This document shows, in pieces, positions 1 to 5,910 of a DNA stretch of 6,109 nucleotides (positions within the stretch are counted from its first letter, which is position 1; each line of letters starts with the position of its first letter). The position numbers and the translations under genes are program-made. Origin of the DNA: an uncultured Oscillospiraceae bacterium (GTDB lineage: Bacteria; Bacillota; Clostridia; Oscillospirales; Oscillospiraceae); the NCBI GenBank assembly GCA_934661135.1, contig CAKUJA010000111.1, forward strand, positions 1 through 6,109, given 5' to 3'. The notes below the pieces were generated by a model. It did not search any database and was not told the DNA's origin. It saw nothing but the letters and a program-made list of their open reading frames with translations.

Positions 1-1
1 G

Positions 2-1879
2 GGCAACTTCGGCAAGGTCTATTCGCGCGACATGGCTTGCGCGGCCTCCCGCTATACCGAAGCGAAGCTCGAATCCATCTGCCAGGAGCTGTTCCGCGAC
101 ATCGACGCCGATACCGTCGACTTTGTCGACAACTACGACGGCACCATGCAGGAGCCGACGCTCCTGCCTACCACGTTCCCAAATGTTCTGGTGAATCCGA
201 ACATGGGCATCGCGGTCGGTATGGCGTCGAATATCTGCTCATTTAACCTGCGTGAGGTCTGCCAGACGGCTGTCGCTCTGATTAAAGATCCCGGTGCCGA
301 TCTGTTGGAGCTGCTGCCCGCGCCCGATTTCCCGACCGGCGGCGAAATCCTCTATGATCCCGCGCAGATGCTTCAGATTTACAATACCGGCCGCGGCAGC
401 TTCCGCATCCGCGCCCGCTGGCGCTATGTCAAAGAGGGCAATCTGATCGAAATCTATGAGATTCCCTATACCACGGCCACCGAGATCATTATCGACAAGG
501 TCGCCGAACTCATTAAAGCCGGCAAGGTGCGCGAGATCGCCGATATGCGCGACGAGACCGACCTGAGCGGCCTGAAGCTCACCATCGATCTCAAGCGCGG
601 CGTCGACCCGGACAAGCTCATGCAAAAGCTGATGAAGTCCACGCCGCTGCAGGACAGCTTCGGCTGCAACTTCAATATTTTGATCGCGGGGCAGCCGCGC
701 GTCATGGGCGTGCGGGAAATTTTCGAGGAGTGGACGGCATGGCGCACTGACTGCGTCCGCCGCCGCGTCTATTTCCAGCTTCAAAAGAAGAAGGACAAGC
801 TGCATCTTCTCAAAGGTCTCGGCAAAATCCTGCTCGACATCGACAAGGCCATCGCCATCATCCGCGAGACCGAAGCCGACGCCGAGGTCATCCCGAACCT
901 GATGATCGGCTTCGGCATCGATCAGGTGCAGGCCGAATATGTCGCGGAGATCAAGCTCCGCAATATCAACAAAGAATTCCTGCTTAACCGCCTGCAGGAG
1001 ACGGAGTCGCTCGAACGTGAAATTGCCGAGCTCGAGGATCTGCTTAGCTCCGAGCGGAAGATCCGCAATGTCATCTGCAAAGAGCTCGAGCAGGTGGCCA
1101 AAAAGTATGGGCAGGAGCGCAAATCCGTGCTGGTCTACGACCATGAGGTTGTCGAGGACGAGCCGGAGGACGTTCCAGACTATCCGGTCACGGTATTCCT
1201 CTCCCGCGAGGGATATTTCAAGAAAATCACGCCGCAGTCGCTCCGAATGTCCGGCGAGCAGAAGTTCAAAGAGGGCGACAGCCTGCTGCTCAGCCGTGAA
1301 ACGACGAACAATCAGGAGCTTCTCGTCTTTACCGACCGCGCGCAGGTCTATAAGACCCGCCTTTCCGACTTCCCGGACGGCAAAGCCTCCAACCTCGGTG
1401 ACTATCTGCCCGGCAAGCTCGGCTTCGACGACGGCGAAGGCTTCTTCGCGGCGGTGTTCCCCGGCGACTATCAGGGAAGTCTCCTGTTCGTCTTTGAAAA
1501 CGGCAAGGCCGCCAAGGTGGAGCTGTCCGGCTATGCCACCAAGACCAACCGCCGCAAGCTGACCGGCGCCTATTCCGATAAAAGTCCGCTCAAGGCTGTG
1601 TTCTGCCTGACGGAGGATGCGCAAATCGCGCTCTACGCCACCGACGGCCGCTGCCTGATCTTTTCTACGGCGCAGCTCGCCGTCAAAACCACGCGCGCCA
1701 CGCAGGGCGTCGCCGTGATGAGCCTGAAGAAACGGGCTGTGCTCGAGCGGGCGGTTTTGCTGGAGGACTCCGGCATCCAAACTCCCGCGCGCTATCGCAC
1801 CCGCACCCTTCCGGCAGCCGGTGCGCTGCTGAAGGAAGAAGATCTTGAAGAAAAGCAGATTACCCTCGAACTTGGATGA
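2..1879 (+). CDS. parC: Type IIA DNA topoisomerase subunit A, ParC-like (5' end outside window)
   Basis: This is the breakage-reunion subunit of a gyrase/topoisomerase IV heterotetramer. It cuts and rejoins DNA through a tyrosine-phosphate bond; the partner B subunit is presumably encoded upstream. The frame is open from base 2. A GNFGKVYSRD stretch leads to SRYTE, whose Tyr (bases 53-55, after the conserved Arg) is the catalytic residue. NYDGT, the PNVLVN region and GIAVGMASN follow, as in GyrA/ParC. The middle part is the tower domain and a charged coiled coil (about 780-1130). The C-terminal pinwheel starts near 1180 (REGYFKKI) and is short, about 225 residues. I see no QRRGGKG-type GyrA box, which argues for ParC-like decatenation rather than gyrase supercoiling. 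Compared with E. coli GyrA there are two extra residues between GNFG and the Tyr. The quinolone-resistance region lies mostly upstream, outside the window. The ATG at 32 is internal, not the start. ParC versus GyrA is inference; the family is certain. Confidence 0.93.
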   Translation, partial: GNFGKVYSRDMACAASRYTEAKLESICQELFRDIDADTVDFVDNYDGTMQEPTLLPTTFPNVLVNPNMGIAVGMASNICSFNLREVCQTAVALIKDPGADLLELLPAPDFPTGGEILYDPAQMLQIYNTGRGSFRIRARWRYVKEGNLIEIYEIPYTTATEIIIDKVAELIKAGKVREIADMRDETDLSGLKLTIDLKRGVDPDKLMQKLMKSTPLQDSFGCNFNILIAGQPRVMGVREIFEEWTAWRTDCVRRRVYFQLQKKKDKLHLLKGLGKILLDIDKAIAIIRETEADAEVIPNLMIGFGIDQVQAEYVAEIKLRNINKEFLLNRLQETESLEREIAELEDLLSSERKIRNVICKELEQVAKKYGQERKSVLVYDHEVVEDEPEDVPDYPVTVFLSREGYFKKITPQSLRMSGEQKFKEGDSLLLSRETTNNQELLVFTDRAQVYKTRLSDFPDGKASNLGDYLPGKLGFDDGEGFFAAVFPGDYQGSLLFVFENGKAAKVELSGYATKTNRRKLTGAYSDKSPLKAVFCLTEDAQIALYATDGRCLIFSTAQLAVKTTRATQGVAVMSLKKRAVLERAVLLEDSGIQTPARYRTRTLPAAGALLKEEDLEEKQITLELG

Positions 1880-1886
1880 TTGTAAT

Positions 1887-1894
1887 GGGAGGTG
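1887..1894 (+). promoter_or_regulatory. Ribosome binding site setting the TTG start of the first YitT gene
   Basis: GGGAGGTG ends 5 bases before the TTG at 1900, so its AGG core sits at ideal spacing. The in-frame ATGs at 1876 (overlapping the topoisomerase stop as ATGA) and 1885 lie upstream of or inside this site and cannot use it. The TTG start is therefore preferred. Confidence 0.75.
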
Positions 1895-1899
1895 CTCGC

Positions 1900-2766
1900 T
1901 TGAAACAGGGCAAGCTCTGGCCATGGCTGCGGATGTTTGCCATGACGATTCTCGGCAGCGCAATTTTCGCGCTTGGGTTCGATCTGTTCATGGTGCCCAA
2001 TCAGATCAATATCGGCGGCGTCAGCGGCGTCGCCATGCTGCTCACGACGCTCATTGGCCGCGGCTCGGTCGGTCTCTATTCGCTGCTCATCAATGTGCCG
2101 CTGTTTCTGATCGGCGGCCATCAGCTCGGCAAGAAGTTCCTGTTTGGCTCGCTCGCCGGCGCGCTGGCTACGTCGTTCTTCTTTGATCTCTTTGCGGGCA
2201 TCGCCGTCCCGCAGGCCGATATGATGATTGGCGCGCTCTACGGCGGCATCATCTCCGGCGTCGGCATCGGTCTGGTGTTCCTCGCCGGTGCGTCAACCGG
2301 CGGCTCCGACATCGTGGCCAAGCTCCTGCGCCGCCGCTTCCGCACGCTGCCGCTCGGCCGGCTCATGCTCGTGGTAGATTTGATTGTCATTTCGCTCACC
2401 GGCATTGTCTATCACGACATCAGCAAGGCGCTCTATTCCGCTGTCCCGCTCTATGTAACGAGCGTCGTCATGGACGGCCTGATCTATGGTCTCGACTATT
2501 CCACGGTCGCCCTCATCATTTCCGATGCCTATGAGCCGATCGTGCAGGCCATCGAGCAGAAGCTCGACCGCGGCGTGACCATGCTCGACGGTCACGGCGG
2601 CTATTCCGGCGCGCCGAAGCAGGTGCTCCTCTGCGCCATCCGCCGCAAGCAGGTGCCGCAGCTCAAAGATCTCGTCCGTGAGATCGACCCCAATGCTTTC
2701 GTCATTCTGCAGGAAGCGCATCAGGTGCTCGGCGAGGGCTTCCGTCGCCACGGCGACGAAATGTGA
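1900..2766 (+). CDS. YitT-family membrane protein (DUF161 + DUF2179)
   Basis: This is an integral membrane protein of 288 residues, the usual length for the YitT family. The family is widespread in Firmicutes and related bacteria, and its biochemical role is poorly defined. Hydrophobic segments lie at about residues 12-32, 44-72, 80-103, 108-130, 152-171 and 178-198. The family signatures are a glycine-rich INIGGVSG loop (36-43) after the first helix and AGASTGGSD (129-137) after the fourth. The last 85 residues form the soluble DUF2179 domain, expected in the cytoplasm, with the typical RGVTMLDGHGGYSG segment and a conserved end (DPNAFVILQEAHQVLGEGF). The start is the TTG at 1900, chosen for its ribosome binding site; the ATG at 1876 would add 8 residues. 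The gene lies 20 bases after the topoisomerase stop with no terminator between them, so it is probably cotranscribed. It is a distant paralog of 4718-5608. Family assignment is strong; transport substrate or function is unknown. Confidence 0.92.
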   Translation: MKQGKLWPWLRMFAMTILGSAIFALGFDLFMVPNQINIGGVSGVAMLLTTLIGRGSVGLYSLLINVPLFLIGGHQLGKKFLFGSLAGALATSFFFDLFAGIAVPQADMMIGALYGGIISGVGIGLVFLAGASTGGSDIVAKLLRRRFRTLPLGRLMLVVDLIVISLTGIVYHDISKALYSAVPLYVTSVVMDGLIYGLDYSTVALIISDAYEPIVQAIEQKLDRGVTMLDGHGGYSGAPKQVLLCAIRRKQVPQLKDLVREIDPNAFVILQEAHQVLGEGFRRHGDEM

Positions 2767-2960
2767 CGGCTGGGGCGGTGTCATCGGCATCTCGTATACG
2801 GAGCATGGTTTTATTGCGTATCTGAATCAATATGTTTGTGTGGAGCCGCCCGTGCTGCCTGCAACCCTCAACGATGCGGTTTGCGAGGAAGCACTGCCGG
2901 CAGAATCTCATGGCTTGCCGCGTTTTAATTTTTAAGAACCTCGATGGTTCAACCGCAAGG

Positions 2961-2967
2961 GGAGGGG
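2961..2967 (+). promoter_or_regulatory. Ribosome binding site setting the lipoprotein start at 2974
   Basis: GGAGGGG lies 6 bases upstream of ATG 2974. The longer reading from ATG 2944 has no Shine-Dalgarno sequence at usable distance, so the start at 2974 is preferred. It removes 10 residues from the longest possible frame. Confidence 0.75.
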
Positions 2968-2973
2968 CGTTGT

Positions 2974-4314
2974 ATGGCTTTTTGGAAGCGTCTTTGCAGC
3001 CGGCAAAATCGCTGTGCTGTCTCAGCGGATTGCGCCGGATCTTCCGCTGCGCCCGATTCTGCACGGCAGTCTCCCAAAAGGTCTGCCCGGCGTCCTGCAT
3101 TTGCGGTTTGCCGCAAAAAACTTTGCGCTGCGCTCCTGTTTGCCGCAGCATTGCCGCTGCTTGCCGGCTGCATCCCTTCAGAGTTTACCGCAGTCAAGCC
3201 GCATAGCACAGCGCAAGCTGCCGCAACGGATGCCGATATTCCGGTCGTCTCAGACTACATCGGAATGCGCCGGGCGATTCGAAATTTTGCCGAAAATGGG
3301 GTAAAACACGGCATTATCCGTACCGCAAATTACAGTGGAAACGTCGAGGAAGATCTCTCCCGTGCCGCATACGCCGTCGCCCGCGACGATCCCATCGGCT
3401 CCTACGCAATCGACTTTTTAACCCACGATTGTTCCTTAATCGTGTCATATTACGAGATTTCGATCGACATTACGTTCCGAGAAATGTCGGAAAATCCGAA
3501 AACTTTGGAGTATGTGACGAACCCAAATGAGGTCGAATCGTTGCTGCGCGACGCGATGGATGCCTACCGTGACCACGTCACGTGGTATTCCATTAACGAC
3601 CGCACATTCGACTATGCGGCACTGGCGCAGCAAATTTACGAGAACGACCCGCTACACTATATGGCTCTGCCGCAAATTCACGTCACCAACTACCCGGATG
3701 AGGGCCGCAGCCGCATTGTGGAGCTGCTTCTGACCTATCCGGCGGATGCGGCAACGCTGAAGAAGATGGAAAGCGCCGTGGCGGAGAGCTTACAGGCAGC
3801 GTCTGTGTATGTCCGGTATCGTGATACGGAATGGGAAAAAGCGGATCTGCTGTTTACGTATTTGCTGGAGCGCTTCCCTTATACGGAACAGGAAACAGAT
3901 ACACCGCTCTATTCGGCGCTCTGCGAAGGACTGATTACCAGCGAGAGCGCAGCCACCGCGTGGAAGTTGCTTTGCGACCAGATCGGAATTGAGAGCAGCG
4001 TTGTCACAGGGAACCGCGACGGCAGCACCTATTACTGGAATATTGTGACGTTGGACGGAACGTCTTATCATGTCGATCTGCTGCAGTCACTGCTCACAGA
4101 TGGGCGGCTCAGACTGCGCTATGATGACGATATGATCGGCTATTCTTGGGATGCAGCGGCATATCCGGCCTGTGAGCGACCGGAGACGGAGCAAACGACA
4201 GAGCTTGACGACGGTACGCTGACAGATGACCGGCAGGAACCGGAGCAGACGGAAAATGCGGTTGAAGAAGTCAATGAAGCACAAAACGAAGAAATTGACA
4301 TGAATTTGGAATGA
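2974..4314 (+). CDS. Secreted lipoprotein with degenerate transglutaminase-like domain
   Basis: This predicted membrane-anchored extracellular protein has 446 residues. A hydrophobic stretch (about 49-63) ends in the lipobox LLAGC, making Cys66 (bases 3169-3171) the likely lipidated residue. It is preceded by an unusually long, Arg- and Ser-rich n-region of nearly 50 residues. The mature part has an uncharacterised middle (about 80-300), then a segment that aligns without gaps to the transglutaminase-like fold: PLYSALCEGLITSESAATAWKLL, then DQIGI, then YYWNIV, then YHVD. In active members the motif is CEGYA, HAWN and HVD. Here the catalytic Cys position is Ser323, the His position is Tyr353, and only Asp368 remains, so the domain is probably not catalytic. 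Cys317 lies six residues too early to substitute. The last 45 residues are acidic and rich in Glu, Gln and Thr. The gene stands alone, about 200 bases after the YitT gene; I found no convincing promoter or terminator in that gap. Fold assignment is from my motif reading; a binding or structural role is inference. Confidence 0.82.
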   Translation: MAFWKRLCSRQNRCAVSADCAGSSAAPDSARQSPKRSARRPAFAVCRKKLCAALLFAAALPLLAGCIPSEFTAVKPHSTAQAAATDADIPVVSDYIGMRRAIRNFAENGVKHGIIRTANYSGNVEEDLSRAAYAVARDDPIGSYAIDFLTHDCSLIVSYYEISIDITFREMSENPKTLEYVTNPNEVESLLRDAMDAYRDHVTWYSINDRTFDYAALAQQIYENDPLHYMALPQIHVTNYPDEGRSRIVELLLTYPADAATLKKMESAVAESLQAASVYVRYRDTEWEKADLLFTYLLERFPYTEQETDTPLYSALCEGLITSESAATAWKLLCDQIGIESSVVTGNRDGSTYYWNIVTLDGTSYHVDLLQSLLTDGRLRLRYDDDMIGYSWDAAAYPACERPETEQTTELDDGTLTDDRQEPEQTENAVEEVNEAQNEEIDMNLE

Positions 4315-4318
4315 GGAC

Positions 4319-4346
4319 TTGACTTTCACGGAAATTCTGTTATAAT
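4319..4346 (+). promoter_or_regulatory. Promoter of tRNA-Gly (extended -10)
   Basis: TTGACT (4319-4324), a 16-base spacer and TATAAT (4341-4346), with TG one base before it, form a near-consensus housekeeping-sigma promoter with an extended -10. Expected initiation is near 4353, about 12 bases before the mature tRNA 5' end. It starts 5 bases after the lipoprotein stop codon. Confidence 0.88.
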
Positions 4347-4364
4347 AATACCTGCATTTGAGAT

Positions 4365-4440
4365 GCGGGTGTAGCTCATCCGGTAGAGCGCCACCTTGCC
4401 AAGGTGGAGGTAGCGAGTTCGAGCCTCGTCACCCGCTCCA
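4365..4440 (+). tRNA. tRNA-Gly (anticodon GCC), CCA encoded
   Basis: A complete 76-base cloverleaf can be drawn. The acceptor stem is GCGGGTG (4365-4371) with CACCCGC (4430-4436). The D stem is GCTC with GAGC (4374-4377/4386-4389). The anticodon stem is CCACC with GGTGG (4391-4395/4403-4407), and its loop TTGCCAA carries the anticodon GCC (4398-4400). The T stem is GCGAG with CTCGT and closes the loop TTCGAGC. The discriminator is T4437 (U in RNA), as expected for bacterial tRNA-Gly, followed by an encoded CCA. It decodes GGC and GGT. It has its own promoter and is followed at once by a terminator, so it looks like a single-gene transcription unit. Confidence 0.97.
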
Positions 4441-4479
4441 AAAAGAAAAGACGCAACGAAGGTTGCGCCTTTTCTTTTT
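4441..4479 (+). terminator. Rho-independent terminator after tRNA-Gly
   Basis: CGCAAC (4452-4457) and GTTGCG (4462-4467) form the hairpin core around a GAAG loop. After one A-C mismatch the flanking AAAAGAAAAG and CTTTTCTTTT extend the stem and supply the U-tract. It would also stop read-through from the lipoprotein gene. Confidence 0.9.
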
Positions 4480-4485
4480 GGTTTT

Positions 4486-4605
4486 AGCGGGTAGAGGGTC
4501 GAAAAGGGCATTTGCGCAGCAAAAGCAAGACTCCGGTGGAGCCTTGCGGTGCCCGCGTGCGTGTCAGGCCGCATAGGGCGGCCTGAGCGAGCCTCGTCAC
4601 CCGCT
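4486..4605 (+). repeat. tRNA-Gly-derived remnant with hairpin-rich insert
   Basis: Bases 4588-4605 repeat exactly the last 18 bases of the tRNA-Gly body (4420-4437, from inside the T loop to the discriminator), without CCA. At the other end, GCGGGTAGAG (4487-4496) matches the tRNA 5' part if 14 bases between GCGG and GTAGAG were deleted. The 7-bp AGCGGGT/ACCCGCT pairing therefore encloses the segment. The roughly 90 bases between them are not tRNA-like. They contain GCAAG-a-CTCC/GGAG-c-CTTGC (4525-4547), GGGCA/TGCCC around it (4506-4510/4550-4554), and a perfect 9-bp TCAGGCCGC/GCGGCCTGA hairpin (4564-4586). No coding frame is convincing. It could be a decayed duplicate tRNA, an integration scar or a small structured RNA. 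Confidence 0.6.
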
Positions 4606-4649
4606 TAAAAAATACGAAGGAAAATATGGTTTGTGGCCTGAATTGCGGT

Positions 4650-4677
4650 TGCTTTTTCGTGGACAGCGTGATATGAT
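4650..4677 (+). promoter_or_regulatory. Promoter of the second YitT gene (extended -10)
   Basis: TTGCTT (4650-4655), a 16-base spacer and TATGAT (4672-4677), preceded by TG at 4669-4670, give an extended -10 promoter. Initiation near 4684 would leave a leader of about 34 bases before the GTG at 4718. This excludes the upstream TTG 4631 as a start from this transcript. Confidence 0.7.
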
Positions 4678-4702
4678 TTGCATGAAAAACGTCATTTTCG
4701 AA

Positions 4703-4709
4703 AGAGGGG
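4703..4709 (+). promoter_or_regulatory. Ribosome binding site setting the GTG start at 4718
   Basis: AGAGGGG ends 8 bases before GTG 4718. The in-frame ATG at 4730 is about 20 bases away, too far for this site, and the ATG at 4682 lies upstream of it. Confidence 0.65.
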
Positions 4710-4717
4710 CGACTAAC

Positions 4718-5608
4718 GTGCAGTATTTCATGCAAAATAAGAGCGAAACTGGACGGGAAGTGCTGCACTGCGTTGCGATTCTCGGTGGGACGCTGTTCTA
4801 TGCGGTGGGAATGAACCTGTTTGTGGTTCCTGCTGGATTATATACCGGTGGAATTATGGGTTTGGCGCAGCTATTGCGCACGTTACTTATTCATTTGACC
4901 GGCTGGACGCCGAAAATTGACATTGCCGGTTTGCTGAACTATGCGATCAACCTGCCGGTTTTGCTGATAGCGTGGAGACGGCTGGATCGCACTGTTGTAC
5001 TAAAGACACTGTTGGCTGTCACGGGCATTACCGTCTTTTTAACGATCATTCCGCGTACCGATATTCTTTCCGGTGACCAGCTGGCGCGCTGCCTGATCGG
5101 AGGGATTCTCTGCGGCGGCAGCATCGGCATCATTCTTTGGATGGGCGGCACGAGCGGCGGCATGGACGTGATCGGCATGATGTTGATTAAAAGCGGGTCG
5201 CACACCAGTATCGGGCACGTCAATCTGGCCTGGAATCTGATGCTGTATACCGTCTGTGCGGTGGCGTTTAACCTGTCGACGGCGATCTATTCCATTCTGT
5301 TTTCGTTTATCTCCACGACAACGATGGATAAATTACATATGCAGAACATCAACGTGGAGGTTACAGTTGTCACCAAGTTGTTGAGTCCGGAAATGGAGCA
5401 AGAGATTCTTGTGGATTTGCACCGCGGCATTACGAGATATGAAGGGATTGGCGAATACACGGGACAGCCGGTTCACATCTTCTACATTTTGGTTTCCAAG
5501 TATGAGATTGGCCATCTGCGATCGATTGTCCTGAAATATGATCCGCGCGCATTTATCGTGGCGAAAGACGGCGCGGTTGTGTACGGAAATTATAAAAAGA
5601 AAATTTAA
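4718..5608 (+). CDS. YitT-family membrane protein (DUF161 + DUF2179), second paralog
   Basis: This is an integral membrane protein of 296 residues, family-typical in length. The first helix (about 16-37) leads into a VPAGLYTGGIMG loop, matching the GGVSG loop of the upstream paralog. Further hydrophobic segments follow. The second glycine signature, GGTSGGMDVIG, covers residues 143-153, equivalent to ASTGGSDIV. After the last membrane segment (ILFSFISTTTMD) comes the soluble DUF2179 domain (about 210-296), with the RGITRYEGIGEYTG segment and a DPRAFIVAKDGAVVYG ending. The start is GTG 4718 because of its ribosome binding site and because the promoter lies just upstream; frames opening at 4631 or 4682 are longer but less likely. 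Codon use is less GC-biased than in the first YitT gene, and sequence outside the motifs differs greatly, so this is not a recent duplication. It is transcribed alone and ends at a strong terminator. Function is unknown beyond the family. Confidence 0.92.
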   Translation: MQYFMQNKSETGREVLHCVAILGGTLFYAVGMNLFVVPAGLYTGGIMGLAQLLRTLLIHLTGWTPKIDIAGLLNYAINLPVLLIAWRRLDRTVVLKTLLAVTGITVFLTIIPRTDILSGDQLARCLIGGILCGGSIGIILWMGGTSGGMDVIGMMLIKSGSHTSIGHVNLAWNLMLYTVCAVAFNLSTAIYSILFSFISTTTMDKLHMQNINVEVTVVTKLLSPEMEQEILVDLHRGITRYEGIGEYTGQPVHIFYILVSKYEIGHLRSIVLKYDPRAFIVAKDGAVVYGNYKKKI

Positions 5609-5638
5609 GGCAGCACCGCACAATTGCGCCCAATTGAT

Positions 5639-5671
5639 AAAAGGAGCCATCCATGTGGATGGTTTCTTTTT
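5639..5671 (+). terminator. Terminator of the second YitT gene
   Basis: GCCATCCA (5646-5653) pairs with TGGATGGT (5656-5663) in a tight hairpin. The stem extends into flanking AAGGA/TTTCTT and ends in a run of five T. It lies about 30 bases after the stop codon. The A-rich left side could also let it work on the minus strand. Confidence 0.85.
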
Positions 5672-5689
5672 ATCTCATCAGAATAAGTT

Positions 5690-5802
5690 GGGTCAACCGC
5701 AGAAATGTACGGGAATGCTCCGCCAGCGGAGCTGGCTCTGTGCAGCCTCGGATTTTCTTTCGATTTCTGCGCATCGCACAGAAATGCGCGGGAGGTTGAA
5801 CC
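5690..5802. other. Intergenic segment with alternative hairpins (no gene seen)
   Basis: The 500 bases after 5608 hold no convincing protein gene; this is the most structured part. GGGTCAACC (5690-5698) and GGTTGAACC (5794-5802) pair at 8 of 9 positions and enclose the segment. Inside, CGCAGAAAT (5698-5706) pairs perfectly with ATTTCTGCG (5763-5771), and GCTCCG-ccag-CGGAGC forms a hairpin between them. The same ATTTCTG can instead pair with CAGAAAT at 5779-5785. CAGAAAT followed by two variable bases and CGGGA occurs twice as a direct repeat. It could be a small RNA, a leader-like element or a small palindromic repeat. No clear promoter was found. Confidence 0.45.
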
Positions 5803-5833
5803 TGATGGAGCTGATCCAACATACGAACACCCA

Positions 5834-5869
5834 AAAAAAGAAGCCATCCGAATGGATGGCTTCTTTTTT
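5834..5869. terminator. Strong bidirectional terminator
   Basis: GAAGCCATCC (5840-5849) pairs perfectly with GGATGGCTTC (5854-5863) around a GAAT loop. AAAAAA and TTTTTT flanks give a 16-bp stem and U-tracts in both directions. No gene directly upstream needs it unless the 5690-5802 segment is transcribed. Its core is nearly the same as the terminator at 5639-5671. Confidence 0.88.
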
Positions 5870-5910
5870 GTGTGAGTTGTACGCTATGGATCAATTTGCA
5901 GAAACGAAAA

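Noticed and set aside
239..1963. 574-codon open frame on the minus strand opposite the topoisomerase gene
   Set aside because: It is an antisense shadow produced by GC-biased third codon positions in the real gene. It has no recognisable domain, and the + strand protein is a clear family member.
2678..2935. 85-codon + frame running past the end of the first YitT gene
   Set aside because: Most of it is an out-of-frame reading of the YitT C-terminus. The unique part has no start with a ribosome binding site and no recognisable motif.
2820..2943. Promoter or terminator between the first YitT gene and the lipoprotein
   Set aside because: TTGCGT at 2814 and TTGCCG at 2915 lack a -10 at proper spacing, and the GTGCT/AGCAC pairing is weak with no clear U-tract at its base.
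4326..4574. Minus-strand 82-codon frame containing GDEARTRYLHLGKVALYRMSYTR
   Set aside because: This peptide is the antisense translation of the tRNA-Gly gene, a well-known source of false protein annotations.
4626..4676. 16-codon Cys-rich leader-like frame (MVCGLNCGCFFVDSVI) with GAAGG upstream
   Set aside because: The extended -10 of the second YitT promoter (4669-4677) overlaps its end, so the transcript from that promoter would not contain it. No other evidence supports translation.
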